The notes beneath the pieces are model-generated. The model had not been told where the DNA came from and did no database searches. It saw only the letters and a list, made by a program, of their open reading frames with translations. Positions 5,772 to 5,867 of a stretch of 5,867 nucleotides of DNA are shown piece after piece. Position numbers and translations under genes: made by a program. Numbering within the stretch: position 1 is the stretch's first letter; each line of letters begins with the position of its first letter. The stretch is from assembly GCA_003514205.1 (NCBI GenBank), contig DORQ01000324.1, positions 1 through 5,867 on the forward strand. The letters are read 5' to 3'. The DNA comes from Acidimicrobiaceae bacterium. GTDB lineage: Bacteria; Actinomycetota; Acidimicrobiia; Acidimicrobiales; Microtrichaceae.

Positions 5772-5867
5772 ATGGCCTCCGAAAAGAAGTCCCCACCATC
5801 CGCCGTAGGAGCGAAGAGTCGAACGCGGGTAGCGGTGCTCGGCGCGCTTTCAGTCGAAGCGATGACC
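5772..5867 (+). CDS. PadR-family transcriptional regulator, N-terminal fragment (runs off the window)
   Basis: Thirty-two codons are present before the window ends. A Lys/Ser/Pro-rich start (MASEKKSPPSAVGAKS) is followed by RTRVAVLGALSVEAMT (17-32). This is the characteristic first helix of PadR winged-helix regulators, where a VLG-LS---MTGY pattern opens the DNA-binding domain; the GY would fall just past the edge. ATG 5772 has a modest GAG 7 nt upstream, and an adjacent in-frame GTG at 5769 is possible. It is divergent from the serine hydrolase, with two palindromes between them, which suggests autoregulation and control of the hydrolase. Only the first helix is visible, so the family call rests on this short match and on the operator context. 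Confidence 0.72.
   Translation, partial: MASEKKSPPSAVGAKSRTRVAVLGALSVEAMT

Noticed and set aside
1..5867. tRNA, rRNA, CRISPR, insertion sequence or riboswitch
   Set aside because: No cloverleaf, regularly spaced repeats, transposase motifs, terminal inverted repeats or long structured leader were seen on either strand.

Overview
This is a roughly 60% G+C bacterial window (judged by eye) that reads like a free-living actinobacterium. The evidence is GC-rich third codon positions, lipobox-bearing lipoproteins, a zinc-free quinone-oxidoreductase-like enzyme next to a TetR-type repressor, and a PadR-type regulator. Environmental Acidimicrobiia-like actinobacteria are one plausible source, but no rRNA or marker gene is present to place it. 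There is no mobile element, CRISPR array, tRNA or rRNA.

Layout. Positions 1-865 (+) hold a conserved hypothetical lipoprotein whose true start probably lies before the window. It converges, across a 108-bp gap, on a quinone oxidoreductase-like MDR dehydrogenase at 974-1921 (-). That gene is divergent from a TetR-family repressor at 2020-2679 (+), which overlaps a GNAT acetyltransferase at 2676-3206 (+) by an ATGA junction. An uncharacterised ATP-grasp-like protein of the Cj0069 family follows at 3309-4418 (+). It converges on a secreted beta-lactamase-family serine hydrolase lipoprotein at 4481-5722 (-). The serine hydrolase is divergent from the first 32 codons of a PadR-type regulator, which begins at 5772 (+) and runs off the window end.

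Regulation is the clearest theme. The 98-bp qor/tetR spacer carries a perfect 15-bp-arm palindrome (1934-1967) and, 34 bp away centre to centre, a second copy of its core CTTAC-N4-GTAAG. This is the signature of a TetR protein controlling itself and the divergent dehydrogenase. The serine hydrolase/padR spacer carries a perfect 11-bp-arm AT-rich palindrome overlapping the hydrolase start codon (5718-5742) and an adjacent imperfect palindrome (5744-5762), which fit autoregulation by the PadR protein.

The window therefore looks like two small self-regulated modules: a TetR-controlled oxidoreductase plus acetyltransferase, and a PadR-controlled envelope serine hydrolase. Between them lies an enzyme of unknown function with glutathione-synthetase-like ATP-grasp motifs. 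I see no clearly new multi-gene system. The most under-described elements are the Cj0069-family protein, the N-terminal lipoprotein family and the two operator arrays.
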